Positions 23,940 to 33,384 of a stretch of 64,000 nt of DNA are shown here, piece after piece. The position numbers and the translations under genes are program-made. The stretch's first letter is position 1, and each line of letters starts with the position of its first letter. Below the pieces are notes generated by a model, which was not told where the DNA came from, did not search any database, and saw only the letters and a program-made list of their open reading frames with translations. Source of the DNA: Actinacidiphila fildesensis. GTDB lineage: Bacteria; Actinomycetota; Actinomycetes; Streptomycetales; Streptomycetaceae. The DNA lies in NCBI RefSeq assembly GCF_042652185.1, contig NZ_JBHSIX010000022.1. One strand, 5' to 3'.

Positions 23940-26900
23940 ATGTCGTTTACGCACCTCCACACCGCGAGCGGTTTCTCCCTCCGCTACGGGGCCAGCCACC
24001 CCGGGGCCCTCGCCGAGCGCGCCGCGTGGCACGCGATGGACGCCCTCGCACTGACCGACCGGGACACTGTCGCGGGCCTCGTACGGTTCGCGGCGGCATG
24101 CACCGCGGGCGGTGTGCGCCCGGTCTTCGGCGTGGACCTCGCGGTCGAATCCGCCCCTCCCCTTTCCGTCCCCGGCTCGGCTCCCGGGACGGCCCCGGCC
24201 CGGCGGCGCACCCCGGTGCGCGGTGGCGCGTACATCGACGAGTCGGCGCCCCGGATCGTCCTGCTGGCGCGGAACGCGGCCGGCTGGGCCGCGCTGTGCC
24301 GGCTGGTCAGCGCCGCGCATGCGGGCGGCGACCGCCCGCTGCTGCGCTGGGCGGACCTTGAACGGCAGTCGGCCGACGGTCTGACGGTGCTGCTGGGACC
24401 GGCCTCCGAGCCGGTAAGGGCACTGTCCGCGGGCCACCCGGACATCGCGGAGCGACTGCTCGCCCCGTGGCGCGAGCGGTTCGGCGAGGACCTGCGGCTC
24501 GAGGCCGTGGACCACGGGATCCCCGGCGCGGGACCCGGATCCCTGCGGCTCGCCGCCCACACGGTGGGGCTGGCCGACCGGCTGGGCATCCCCGCCGTCG
24601 TCACCAACGCGGTCCGCTACGCGGATCCCGCGCAGCACCGGGTGGCCGATGTACTGGACGCGGCCCGGCTGCTGCGGCCGATCGACCGCCGCCGGCTGGA
24701 CTCGGGACAGCGCTGGCTGAAGAGCCCGCAGGACATGGCGCGGGTCGCGGAACGGATCGCCGGGGCCGCCGGGCGCGGGCGCGGTGGCGCCGCCCGGCTG
24801 CTGGCGGTGACGCGGGAGACGGCGGACGCGTGCCGGATCGACCCGAAGGGCGATCTGGGCATGGGCAGGCCGCACTTCCCGGAACCCGAGCTGGCCGGGG
24901 CGACCGCGGCGACGGCCGGCCGGGTGCTGCGCGAGCGCGCCGAGGCCGGCCTGGCCCAGCGTGGCCTGGAGCACGCGCCGGACGCCCGGCGCCGGCTGGA
25001 CGCGGAACTGACGATCATCGGCACACTCGGTTTCGAGACGTATTTCCTGACCGCCGCCGCCGTGGTCTCCGACGCCCGGGACCTGGGGATCAGGGTCGCG
25101 GCCCGGGGCAGCGGCGCCGGGTCGATGGTCAACTACGCGCTGGGCATCTCCCACGTCGACCCGCTCGAACACCATCTGGTCTTCGAACGGTTTATGTCGC
25201 TGCGCCGCAACTCCCTGCCGGACATCGACCTCGACACCGAGTCGGCCCGCCGGCTCGACGTCTACCGCGCGGTGATCGGCCGCTTCGGCCCCGCGCGGAT
25301 CGCGACCGTCGCGATGCCGGAGACGTACCGCGCCCGGCACGCGATCCGGGACACCGGGGCCGCGCTGTCCCTGCCGCCGTGGGAGATCGACCGGCTGGCG
25401 AAGTCGTTCCCGCACATCCGGGCCCGCGATGTGCGGGCGGCGCTGGCCGAACTGCCGGAACTGCGGGAGGTCGCCGCCCACGCGGACCGGTACGGCCCGC
25501 TGTGGGAGCTGGTCGAGGCGCTGGACGGGCTGCCGCGCGGGGTGGCGATGCACCCGTGCGGCGTCCTGCTGTCGAACGCGTCCCTGCTGGACCGCACCCC
25601 GGTGGTGCCGACCAGCGGTGAGGCGCTCCCGATGAGCCAGTTCGACAAGGAGGACGTCGAGGCGATGGGCCTGCTGAAGCTCGACATCCTCGGCGTGCGC
25701 ATGTGGTCGGCGATGGCGCACGCCACGGCCGAGATCCGGCGGGCCACCGGCCGGGACATCGACCTGGAGGACCGCGCCCAGGTGCCGCCGGACGACCCGG
25801 CGGCGTTCGAGCTGATCCGCGCCTCGGACACCCTCGGCATGTTCCAGCTCGAATCGCCCGGCCAGCGTGACCTGCTGGCCAGACTGCAGCCGACCACCGT
25901 CGACGACATCGTCGCCGACATCAGCCTGTTCCGTCCCGGACCGGTCGCCGGGGGCATGCCGGAGCAGTACATCGCCGCCCGGCACAGCACCCGGCCGCCG
26001 CGGTATCCGCACCAGGATCTGGAGCCGGTGCTCCGGGACACCTTCGGGGTGACGATCTGGCACGAGCAGATCATCGGCATCATCGCCGTGCTGACCCGCT
26101 GCGAGCCCGATCTGGCGGAGGAGGCGCGGCGCTGTCTGGCCGACCCCGTCCGGCGGCCGAAGGTGCGGAAGTGGTTCCACCGCGAAGCGGCGGCGCACGG
26201 CTACGCGCCGGCGGTGCTGGCCGAGGTCTGGGGGATCCTGGAGGCGTTCGGCGCCTACGGTTTCGCGCGCGCCCACGCCGCCGCGTTCGCCGTTCCGGCG
26301 CTGCAGTCGGCGTGGCTGAAGGCGCACTTCGCGGCGGCGCTCTACGCCGGGCTGCTGGAACACGATCCGGGGATGTGGCCGAAGCGGGTGATCCTGGCGG
26401 ACGCGCGCCGGCATGGCGTGCCGATCCTGCCGCTGGATGTGAACGCGTCGCGCTCCGCCTATGTAATCGAACTGAAGTCTGATAAGTGGGGGGTGCGGCT
26501 CGCCCTCTCCGAAGTAGGCGGCATGTCGGAGGCCGAGGCCGGGCGGATCGAGGCCGGGCAGCCCTACTCCTCACCGGCGGACCTGTGGGAGCGGGCGAGG
26601 CCGTCCCGTCCGGTGCTGGAACGTCTCGTCCAGGTCGGAGCGCTCGACGCGCTGGCCGCCGGGCCCACCCGCCGCGACCTGCTGCTCCAGGTCTCCGAAC
26701 TGCACCGGCAGGGACGCGCCGACGTACCCGGGGGACAGCTCGCGCTCGCCGCTCAGGAGTCCGCGGTCCCGGCCGGCCTGCCCGACATGAACGCCGGCGA
26801 GCGGACCGGCGCCGAACTGGAGGTGCTGGGCATGGACACCACCCAGCATCTGATGGAGCACCACCACGCGCTGCTGGAGGAACTGGACACGACACCGGCC

Positions 26901-27458
26901 CGGCGGCTGCACGAGGTGCGGCACGGCGAGACCGTGCTCGTCGCGGGCATCAGGGCCTCCACCCAGACACCGCCGATCGCGTCCGGGAAACGGATCATCT
27001 TCGTGACGCTCGACGACGGGTCGGGCCTCGTGGACCTGGCGTTCTTCGAGGACAGCCACCAGCAGGCCGCGCACACGGTGTTCCACTCCGGTCTGCTGCT
27101 GGTCCGCGGCACCCTCCAGCGGCGGGGGAAACGCGCCTTCGGCGTCGTCGGCTCCGCCGCCTGGGACCTCGCGGAACTCGCGGACCTCCACCAGGACGGC
27201 GGCCTCGTGGCGGTCGCGGCCCGCCTCGCGGAGCCATCGGCCCATCCGACGACCGCACCGGCGACTGATGCCACCGCCGGGTCGACCGCGGACCCGGCGG
27301 TACGCCCCGGCGCGGCCGCAGCCGATCCGGTCGGCGGCCGGCGCATCCGGCACGAGACCGGCGCCGAGTTGCACCCCTGGGCCGACCTCCAGCCGCCCGG
27401 CGACCGCACCACCCCCAGCAGAAAGCTGTGGCACTCCAGCCAGGGGAGCGCCGGATGA
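23940..27458 (+). CDS. dnaE2: Error-prone DNA polymerase III alpha subunit (DnaE2/ImuC type)
   Basis: A 1172-residue C-family polymerase. It opens with a PHP domain (FTHLHTASGFSLRYGA, with His 5 and His 7). The usual TDHG motif there is TDRD, so a metal ligand is lost. The palm holds PDIDLDTESARRLDVYRAVI near residue 426 with two catalytic Asp. The fingers, the helix-hairpin-helix region and a C-terminal OB fold (ETVLVAGIRASTQTPP, then FVTLDDGSGLVDLAFFE) follow. The length and the downstream Y-family partner identify it as the translesion DnaE2/ImuC rather than the replicative DnaE. GGAGG lies 6 bases before ATG 23940. It is induced, by inference, from the LexA box at 23847. Its stop overlaps the next start (ATGA). 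Confidence 0.9.
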   Translation: MSFTHLHTASGFSLRYGASHPGALAERAAWHAMDALALTDRDTVAGLVRFAAACTAGGVRPVFGVDLAVESAPPLSVPGSAPGTAPARRRTPVRGGAYIDESAPRIVLLARNAAGWAALCRLVSAAHAGGDRPLLRWADLERQSADGLTVLLGPASEPVRALSAGHPDIAERLLAPWRERFGEDLRLEAVDHGIPGAGPGSLRLAAHTVGLADRLGIPAVVTNAVRYADPAQHRVADVLDAARLLRPIDRRRLDSGQRWLKSPQDMARVAERIAGAAGRGRGGAARLLAVTRETADACRIDPKGDLGMGRPHFPEPELAGATAATAGRVLRERAEAGLAQRGLEHAPDARRRLDAELTIIGTLGFETYFLTAAAVVSDARDLGIRVAARGSGAGSMVNYALGISHVDPLEHHLVFERFMSLRRNSLPDIDLDTESARRLDVYRAVIGRFGPARIATVAMPETYRARHAIRDTGAALSLPPWEIDRLAKSFPHIRARDVRAALAELPELREVAAHADRYGPLWELVEALDGLPRGVAMHPCGVLLSNASLLDRTPVVPTSGEALPMSQFDKEDVEAMGLLKLDILGVRMWSAMAHATAEIRRATGRDIDLEDRAQVPPDDPAAFELIRASDTLGMFQLESPGQRDLLARLQPTTVDDIVADISLFRPGPVAGGMPEQYIAARHSTRPPRYPHQDLEPVLRDTFGVTIWHEQIIGIIAVLTRCEPDLAEEARRCLADPVRRPKVRKWFHREAAAHGYAPAVLAEVWGILEAFGAYGFARAHAAAFAVPALQSAWLKAHFAAALYAGLLEHDPGMWPKRVILADARRHGVPILPLDVNASRSAYVIELKSDKWGVRLALSEVGGMSEAEAGRIEAGQPYSSPADLWERARPSRPVLERLVQVGALDALAAGPTRRDLLLQVSELHRQGRADVPGGQLALAAQESAVPAGLPDMNAGERTGAELEVLGMDTTQHLMEHHHALLEELDTTPARRLHEVRHGETVLVAGIRASTQTPPIASGKRIIFVTLDDGSGLVDLAFFEDSHQQAAHTVFHSGLLLVRGTLQRRGKRAFGVVGSAAWDLAELADLHQDGGLVAVAARLAEPSAHPTTAPATDATAGSTADPAVRPGAAAADPVGGRRIRHETGAELHPWADLQPPGDRTTPSRKLWHSSQGSAG

Positions 27459-28519
27459 GCGAGCACTCAGCGGATCACGCGTCCGGTCACCCAGCGGATC
27501 GGGCGGCCCGCCCCGCGCCGCACATCCTCTATGTCCACCTTCACGCGGCCGCCGGTTCCGTGCCGCACGAGGACGTCTACGAGATGCTCCTCGACCTGCT
27601 CCGCGGCATCACCCCGGTCGTCCAGGCGCTGCCTCCGGACGCGGCCCTCGCCGATGTCCGCAGCGCGCTGCGGTACTTCGACCGGGACGCCGCCGGCCTC
27701 GCCCATCTCATCCGGGTGCGGGCCCTGGCCCTGCACGGCGTCGACTCCACGATCGGCGTCGGACCCAACCCGCTGCTGGCCCGGATGGCCGCCGCGGACG
27801 GCCCCGCCCGCGCGGTCCGGGTGCTGAGCGGTGACCGGCCGGCCGTCGAGGAGTTCCTGCGGAACAAGCCGGCCGCCGCGCTGGACGGCATCGGACCCGC
27901 CTCCGCGAAAACCCTGGCCGGCTACGGACTGGACACCGTCGGACGCATCGCCGCCACCCCGCTGGGCACCCTGCAGCGCGCACTGGGCGCGACCGCGGGC
28001 CGGCGGCTGTACGACAGGGCACGCGGTATCGACCCGACCCCGGTCGTCCGGGGCGCCCCCGCCCGCTCCATCGGCGGTGAGCGGCGCTTCGGACAGGACG
28101 AGCTGGATCCGGTGCGGCACCGCCGGGCGCTGCTGTCGCTCACCGAGGAACTCGGCGCCCGGCTGCGCACCGAACGCCAGGCGGCCCGCTCCCTGACCCT
28201 CACCGTCCGCTACGCCGACCGTTCGACGACGACCCGCACCCGGACCCTGCACGAGTCGTCGGGGCACAGCGCGGCGCTGCGGACCACCGCCTACCAGCTC
28301 TATGACGCGCTCGGCCTGCAGCGGGCCCGGGTCCGTACTCTTTCGCTGCGTGCCGACGGCCTGCTGGCGGAGGAGCTGACCGCCCGGCAGCTGAGCCTGG
28401 AACCGGGCGACGACAAGTCCCGGCTGATCGAGGCCGCCGCCGACCGCGCCCGTGCCCGTTTCGGCCCCGCCGCCGTCCGGCCCGCCGGTACCGCGCACCC
28501 GGCGCCCCGTCGCGCATGA
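27455..28519 (+). CDS. ImuB-like inactive Y-family polymerase
   Basis: A 354-residue protein with the fold order of a DinB/Pol IV polymerase. Catalytic acids are replaced. The first metal site, normally D-x-D in VDMDAFF, reads VHLHAAAG (about residue 26). The SIDEA motif is PPDAALAD (about residue 60), lacking the Glu. The helix-hairpin-helix thumb (GIGPASAKTLAGYGLDTVG) and little-finger DNA grip (RSIGGERRFGQDELD onward) are kept. ImuB of mycobacteria is likewise a dead Y-polymerase that links DnaE2 to the beta clamp. Start ATG 27455 overlaps the dnaE2 stop, so the two are coupled. The assignment as a functional ImuB is by context and lost residues. Confidence 0.84.
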   Translation: MSEHSADHASGHPADRAARPAPHILYVHLHAAAGSVPHEDVYEMLLDLLRGITPVVQALPPDAALADVRSALRYFDRDAAGLAHLIRVRALALHGVDSTIGVGPNPLLARMAAADGPARAVRVLSGDRPAVEEFLRNKPAAALDGIGPASAKTLAGYGLDTVGRIAATPLGTLQRALGATAGRRLYDRARGIDPTPVVRGAPARSIGGERRFGQDELDPVRHRRALLSLTEELGARLRTERQAARSLTLTVRYADRSTTTRTRTLHESSGHSAALRTTAYQLYDALGLQRARVRTLSLRADGLLAEELTARQLSLEPGDDKSRLIEAAADRARARFGPAAVRPAGTAHPAPRRA

Positions 28520-28875
28520 TGGAGGACATGGATATTCGTGACGACCGGGCGGTGGGCCGCCTGGGGGCATGGGCCGGGGACGAACTGATCGGCCGGATCA
28601 ACTATTTCGTGCTGGAGGACGACGGGACCGGTGGCGGGAGCGCGCTGGTCGCCGTGCACACGGTGGTCGAGCCGGGGCACCAGGGGGAGGGCATCGCGGG
28701 CGCGCTCGCCGGGGCGCTGTACGAGCTGGCCGCCGCGGAGGGCCGGGACGTCGTACCGCTGTGCCCGTATGTGGCGGCCTGGTCCGTCAAGCACTCCGAC
28801 CTGGCCCCGGAGCCGGATCCCGCGCTGGCGGGCCGCGCGAAGGAGCGGCTCATGGCCGACCCCGACCTGTGGTGA
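28516..28875 (+). CDS. Small GNAT-family N-acetyltransferase (YidJ/COG2388-like)
   Basis: A 119-residue acetyltransferase of the short type. INYFVLEDDG, AVHTVVEPGHQGEGIAGALA (acetyl-CoA pyrophosphate loop) and VVPLCPYVAAWSVKHSDL define it. The last block, with Cys and Tyr, is conserved in this group. Start ATG 28516 overlaps the previous stop by ATGA; a second ATG (28528) follows GGAGG only 2 bases away and is less likely. Co-transcription with dnaE2 and the ImuB-like gene would place it in the DNA-damage response. Its substrate is unknown. Confidence 0.82.
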   Translation: MMEDMDIRDDRAVGRLGAWAGDELIGRINYFVLEDDGTGGGSALVAVHTVVEPGHQGEGIAGALAGALYELAAAEGRDVVPLCPYVAAWSVKHSDLAPEPDPALAGRAKERLMADPDLW

Positions 28876-28990
28876 GAGCGGGCGGGGGAGCGGTCCGCCG
28901 GCCGTACTGGCGTGCGGAACGGTTCGGTTAGGCTTCACTGACGTGGGCCATGGCACACGGTCCGGATGGTGTCCAGGGGAGGACTCGGCA

Positions 28991-29683
28991 GTGCACGTGC
29001 AGGAATGGATCGAGACGATTCCGCCGCTCGCCGTCTACCTGGTGGTGGGGCTGGTCATCGGGATCGAGAGCCTGGGCATCCCGCTCCCCGGCGAGATCGT
29101 CCTCGTCACCGCGTCACTGATGGCCTCGCAGGGCACGATCAACCCGTGGATCGTCGGCGCCTGCGCGATCGCGGGCGCGGTGATCGGTGACTCCATCGGC
29201 TATTCGATCGGCCGCAAGGGCGGCAAACCGCTGCTGGACAAGCTCGGCCGGAAGTTCCCCAAACACTTCTCACCCGGCCATGTCGCCACCGCCGAGCGGT
29301 CGTTCGAGCGCTGGGGCATGTGGGCGGTCTTCGTCGGCCGCTTCGTCGCGCTGCTGCGGATCTTCGCCGGCCCGCTGGCGGGCGTCCTGAAGATGCCGTA
29401 CTGGAAGTTCCTCATCGCGAACGCCCTCGGCGGCGTCGTCTGGGCGGGCGGCACCACCGCCGTCATCTACAACGTCGGCGTGGTGGCGGAACCGTGGATC
29501 AAGCGGTTCGGCTACTTCGGACTGGCGGCGGCCGTGCTGTTCGGGATCGGCTCGTTCCTCTTCGTCCAGCGGCGTGCCAAGGCCCACACCCCGGCGGCGA
29601 CGCCGGAGGCGGACGCAGCGGCGACGCCGGGAACGCCGGTGGAAGGCGCGGCCGAAGCCGTGGTGGCCCCCACCGGCGAGTGA
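28991..29683 (+). CDS. DedA-family membrane protein
   Basis: A 230-residue VTT/DedA protein with about five membrane segments. SLGIPLPGEIVLVTASLMAS, SIGYSIGRKGGKPLLDKLGR and FVGRFVALLRIFAGPLAGVL are the family's conserved reentrant loops, including the F-x-G-R-F motif. Bacterial DedA proteins flip undecaprenyl phosphate or phosphatidylethanolamine. The C-terminal 35 residues are an Ala/Pro-rich tail. GGGAGGA lies upstream of GTG 28991. TAGGCT at 28929-28934 is a possible -10 box. It is the second VTT-type protein of the window. Confidence 0.87.
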   Translation: MHVQEWIETIPPLAVYLVVGLVIGIESLGIPLPGEIVLVTASLMASQGTINPWIVGACAIAGAVIGDSIGYSIGRKGGKPLLDKLGRKFPKHFSPGHVATAERSFERWGMWAVFVGRFVALLRIFAGPLAGVLKMPYWKFLIANALGGVVWAGGTTAVIYNVGVVAEPWIKRFGYFGLAAAVLFGIGSFLFVQRRAKAHTPAATPEADAAATPGTPVEGAAEAVVAPTGE

Positions 29684-29720
29684 TCACGCGAGTGACCCGG
29701 CGGACCGGGCCCATGGCTGC

Positions 29721-30293
29721 TCAGGCCTTGTCGGCCGGCGCTTCTTCGCCCGGTCCTTCCGCGGCCGGTTCGAAGGCCGCCCGGTGGGCGCGGGACAGCT
29801 CGACATAACCCGCGGCGTTGAGCAGCACGGACTCCCGCTCCTCCGCGGTCAGCTCACGCCGGACCTTGGCCGGGACCCCGGCCACCAGCGACCCCGGCGG
29901 TACCCGCATCCCCTGCGGTACGAGCGCGGCCGCGGCGACCAGCGAGCCGGTCCCGATGTGCGCGCCGTTCAGGACGGTGGCGCCCATGCCGATCAGTACG
30001 TCGTCCTCGACGGTGCAGCCGTGCAGCACCGCGTTGTGCCCCACCGAGACCCGCTCGCCGACCACGACGGGGAACCCGGGGTCCGCGTGCACCGAGCAGT
30101 TGTCCTGGATGTTGCTGTCGGCGCCGATGCTGATCGACTCGCAGTCGCCGCGCAGGACCGCGTGGTACCAGGCGCTGGAGCCGGCCGCCATCGTGACGTC
30201 GCCGACGACGACCGAGGTGGGCGCGGTGAACGCCGCCGGATCCACCTGGGGCTTGCGCCCCGCCACATCGGCTATCAGTGCCCGCTCCGCCAT
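29721..30293 (-). CDS. Gamma-class carbonic anhydrase family protein
   Basis: A 190-residue left-handed beta-helix protein. Zinc ligands are His 69 (NCSVHADPG), His 86 (VSVGHNAVL) and His 91 (LHGC), the three-His set of gamma carbonic anhydrases. AWYHAVLRGD and NIQDNCSVHAD surround it. The hexapeptide turns (IGADSN, IGMGATVLNGAHIG) continue to the C-terminal helix. Members interconvert CO2 and bicarbonate or, in the YrdA/PaaY branch, act on CoA thioesters. ATG 30293 gives the usual length; the frame runs on upstream to 30506 with unlikely sequence. It is transcribed away from the MFS gene at 30635. Confidence 0.87.
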   Translation of the reverse strand: MAERALIADVAGRKPQVDPAAFTAPTSVVVGDVTMAAGSSAWYHAVLRGDCESISIGADSNIQDNCSVHADPGFPVVVGERVSVGHNAVLHGCTVEDDVLIGMGATVLNGAHIGTGSLVAAAALVPQGMRVPPGSLVAGVPAKVRRELTAEERESVLLNAAGYVELSRAHRAAFEPAAEGPGEEAPADKA

Positions 30294-30634
30294 GGAATCC
30301 GCCCTCGCGTCCGCGCCTTGGCTGTCGAGCAGCACCGTATACGACGGGTCGGTCCCGGCGGCGGGTCGGTAGGTGCATAAGGCATCGAAGCAGCACAGGG
30401 ACTGTTTTCGGTCAGAGGTGCGATTCCTGGCGCGTTGCCGGTGATCGTCCGGCCCCGGCCGTGCGGGGACTGTCGGATCCTCTTGTCGCAGGGCCCCAAC
30501 GCGCATAGTTCATCCCGAGGTTGCCCGGATCTGACGGAAGATTTGCTGATTTGGTGGAGGTAGTGCAAAAGATTCGACCGAAAGTGTTCTTTGCGCTTTG
30601 ACTGTTGACGGCGTTTGCGGTGAAGGTCTGGCAC
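30294..30634. other. 341-base divergent spacer at the left edge of the NRPS locus
   Basis: No gene is supported. Base composition is less GC-rich than its surroundings in the last 120 bases. Arms GCAAAAGA (30565-30572) and TCTTTGC (30589-30595) form a small inverted repeat about 40 bases upstream of the MFS start, which could be an operator. Promoters for the carbonic anhydrase and the MFS gene must lie here, but no consensus pair is clear. Confidence 0.45.
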
Positions 30635-31957
30635 ATGTCCCCTTTACCCCGAACCGCGTCGAGCGGTCCGCTGCGCATGCGCGACTTCCGTCTGCTGCTC
30701 GCCGGCGCCGCGGCCGGCCAGGTCGGTGCCCAGGTCACCCTGGTCGCGCTGCCCCTGGTGGCGGTCCTCGAACTCAAGGCGCCCGCGTTCCAGGTGGGGC
30801 TGCTCACCGCCGCGGAGACCGCCGCGTTCCTGCTGATCGGCCTGCCCGCAGGGGCGCTGGTCGACCGGATGCGCAAGCGGTCGCTGATGATCCGCGCCGA
30901 CATGGTGCGGGCGCTCGCCATGGCGAGTGTCCCGCTGGCCGCGGTCGCCGACGTCCTGACGATGGTGCAGCTGTACATCGTCGCCCTGGTCACCGGCGCG
31001 GCGACGGTCTTCTTCGATGTGGCCGACCAGAGCTATCTGCCCGAACTCCTGCCCAGGGAGCAGCTGATGGCGGCCAACGGAGCACTGGAGACGGTCCGCT
31101 CCTCCGCCCAGGTCACCGGTCCCGGCCTCGGCGGCGGGCTGGTGCAGCTCGTCGGGGCGCATCTGGCGATCGGGGCTGACGCGATCGGCTACGTCGTCTC
31201 GGCACTGTTCCTGTCGCGCATCGACAAGCCGGAGAGCAAGCCGGAACCGGTGCCGGGCGCGTCACTGCGCAAGGAGATCGGTGAGGGACTGCGCTTCGTG
31301 CTCGGCCACCGGCTGCTGCGCGTCATCGCGACCAGCACCGGCCTCAGCAACTTCTTCACGGCGATGCTGATGGCCACTCAGACCATCTTCCTGGTACGGG
31401 TGATCGGCCTGCAGCCGGCCGCCATCGGTCTGATGCTCTCCGCGTCCGCCGCCGGCGGGCTCGCCGGTGCGCTCTGCGCCGGCAGGCTCGCCGCGAGGCT
31501 CGGCCAAGCCCGCATCATCTGGCTGTCCGCCCTGGTGACCGGCCCGTTCGCGCTGCTGTGGCCGCTGTCCGGCCGGGGAGCCGCCGCCGTCCTGTTCGCC
31601 GTCGGTTCCGGTGCGGTCTCCTTCGGCGCGGTCGTCTACAACGTCGCCCAGGTGAGCTTCCGTCAGACGCTCTGCCCGCCACGGCTCCTGGGCCGGATGA
31701 ACGCCACGCTGCGTTTCCTGGTGTGGGGCACGCTGCCACTCGGGGCCCTGGTGGGCGGAGCCGTGGCCGACGGCTTCGGGGCGCGCGCCGCCCTGTGGGT
31801 CTGCGCGGTCGGCTTCCTCGTCGTACCGCTGCGGCTGCTGCTGTCCCCGCTGCGCCGGATGCGTGATCTGCCGGCCGCTCCGGACGACCTCGAGGACGCC
31901 GTCGCGGGTGGCTCCGGCGGTTCGGGCGGCCGTACCGAGTCCGCTTCCGTCAGCTGA
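30635..31957 (+). CDS. MFS exporter at the head of the NRPS locus
   Basis: A 440-residue MFS_3-type transporter. FRLLLAGAAAGQVGAQVTLV begins helix 1, GLPAGALVDRMRKRSLMIRA is the loop 2-3 signature, and PLGALVGGAVADGFGARAAL is near the end. It is clearly homologous to the exporter at 7090 (shared LTAAxWLPW/LTAAETAAF, VFFxTAYTAYLP/VFFDVADQSYLP blocks). ATG 30635 has GAAGG about 9 bases upstream; a TTG at 30605 is an alternative. It lies 116 bases before the condensation-domain gene, with a GC hairpin between. Export of the nonribosomal product or self-resistance is the natural inference. Confidence 0.87.
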   Translation: MSPLPRTASSGPLRMRDFRLLLAGAAAGQVGAQVTLVALPLVAVLELKAPAFQVGLLTAAETAAFLLIGLPAGALVDRMRKRSLMIRADMVRALAMASVPLAAVADVLTMVQLYIVALVTGAATVFFDVADQSYLPELLPREQLMAANGALETVRSSAQVTGPGLGGGLVQLVGAHLAIGADAIGYVVSALFLSRIDKPESKPEPVPGASLRKEIGEGLRFVLGHRLLRVIATSTGLSNFFTAMLMATQTIFLVRVIGLQPAAIGLMLSASAAGGLAGALCAGRLAARLGQARIIWLSALVTGPFALLWPLSGRGAAAVLFAVGSGAVSFGAVVYNVAQVSFRQTLCPPRLLGRMNATLRFLVWGTLPLGALVGGAVADGFGARAALWVCAVGFLVVPLRLLLSPLRRMRDLPAAPDDLEDAVAGGSGGSGGRTESASVS

Positions 31958-31958
31958 C

Positions 31959-31978
31959 CCGGCCGGGCGTCCGGCCGG
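31959..31978 (+). terminator. GC-rich hairpin after the MFS gene
   Basis: CCGGCCGG - GCGT - CCGGCCGG forms an 8-bp stem starting one base after the stop codon. Moderate strength; partial read-through into the NRPS genes is possible. Confidence 0.5.
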
Positions 31979-32073
31979 ACCCGAGCTCCATCGCCCGGCC
32001 CTGCCACGCCGCGGCCCCTCCACGCCCGAAACGTCCACGTCCCGAACCGCCCTGCCACGTCAGAGAGGATCAC

Positions 32074-33384
32074 GTGCCCCGAACCATCACGGGCCAGTAC
32101 CTGGCCCGCTACCAGCGCATTGCCGCCGACGACGGCGGTACCTCCCTCCTGCCCGTCACCGGAGCCCAGCGGCGCTTCGTGCTCGTGCGCTCCATGGACC
32201 CCTCGGGACGGGCCGACATCGTCCCGATGTTCTTCGCCTTCCCGAGCGGAACGGTGGATCCGGTGCGGCTGCGCGCGGCCGCGAACCGGCTCGCCGCCCT
32301 GCACCCTGTGCTGCGTGCCCGCCCGGACGTGCTGCGCGGCACCCCCGTGCTCCGTCTGACGGACCCCGACGTACCGGTGGAACACGTCGTCCGCGCCCCC
32401 GGCGAGGACGCGGCCGCCGCGCTGCGCCGGGTCCTGGCCGGCTGGACCGGGCAGGGCTCGCCGCTGCGGCTGTATCTGGTCCAGGACGGGCCGGGCGCAG
32501 GGGACGAGGTGCTCGCCGTCGTCCTGGACCACACCGCGTGCGACGGTCAGTCCCTCACACGCATCGTCGAGGAACTGACCGCCGCCTACCGTGACGAGCC
32601 GGGATCCGCGGGAACTGAGCCCGCCGAAGCGGCCGCGGAACTCGCCGCCTACCGCGAGGCGGTCCAGCTGCAGCTCGATGCCGAGCAGCGCGCGGGGTCC
32701 GCCGCCGCGCTGGAGTACTGGGGCGACCGGCTGCGTGTGGTGCACGAACGGGCCCCGCAGCTCCCGCCGCGGACACCCGCCCCCGGCACCCTGCCCACCG
32801 GTGCTGCCGAACTGCGGCTGCCCGCACCCGCTTCCGGCGTACCGTTCCCCGCCCTGCTCGACGCCTGCCGGGCCACGGCCCGGGTGCTGTACGGGCCCGG
32901 CCATGTGCCGCCGATCGGCTACCCGTGGGGCGGCCGCCCGGCCGGCGCACCGCCGGTGCTCGGCTGCTTCCTCAACACCGTGGTCTTCCCGGCCGCGACG
33001 GTCGACGTCCCGCACGCCCCGGACGAGACGGCCACCCAGTGGTGGGACGACCTGGACCGGGCCGACACCCCCTTCGACGAAGTGGTGCACGCCGCCCGCT
33101 CGGCCGGTTCCCAGTGGTCCGGCCGGCTGGACGGACTGCTGACGGTGGACGACGCCCGGCGCCGTCCCGCGTTGCGGCTCGGCGGGGTGGAGGGCCGTGA
33201 GGTCCACATCGACGGCCGGCAGGTGCGCGCCCCGTTCGCGGTCTCCGTCACCCACGGATCCGAACTCCACATCCGGATGGTGTGGGACCGCACGGTGCTC
33301 GACGACGCCGCGGCCCAGGACGGGTTCGCCGCCTTCCGCGACTCGGTACGCGCCCCCGTCCGGGCCGACGTCCCCGTCGGCTGA
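32074..33384 (+). CDS. Stand-alone NRPS condensation-domain protein
   Basis: A 436-residue free condensation (C) domain, which joins two carrier-bound acyl or aminoacyl units by an amide bond. The catalytic motif is LDHTACDGQS at about residues 151-160, the H-H-x-x-x-D-G motif with the first His changed to Asp. The second, catalytic His, the Asp and the Gly are kept. LPVTGAQRRFVLVRSMDPSG is motif C1 and VLGCFLNTVVFPA is near C5. There are no adenylation, carrier or thioesterase domains, so it must act in trans with the A-PCP proteins encoded next to it. The start is GTG 32074 after GAGAGGA. The atypical C1 and C3 could mean a starter-type or amide-forming variant. Confidence 0.88.
   Translation: MPRTITGQYLARYQRIAADDGGTSLLPVTGAQRRFVLVRSMDPSGRADIVPMFFAFPSGTVDPVRLRAAANRLAALHPVLRARPDVLRGTPVLRLTDPDVPVEHVVRAPGEDAAAALRRVLAGWTGQGSPLRLYLVQDGPGAGDEVLAVVLDHTACDGQSLTRIVEELTAAYRDEPGSAGTEPAEAAAELAAYREAVQLQLDAEQRAGSAAALEYWGDRLRVVHERAPQLPPRTPAPGTLPTGAAELRLPAPASGVPFPALLDACRATARVLYGPGHVPPIGYPWGGRPAGAPPVLGCFLNTVVFPAATVDVPHAPDETATQWWDDLDRADTPFDEVVHAARSAGSQWSGRLDGLLTVDDARRRPALRLGGVEGREVHIDGRQVRAPFAVSVTHGSELHIRMVWDRTVLDDAAAQDGFAAFRDSVRAPVRADVPVG

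Noticed and set aside
23187..26414. 1075-codon antisense frame across dnaE2 and the thioesterase
   Set aside because: Shadow of dnaE2; no recognisable domain, and it crosses two intact sense genes.
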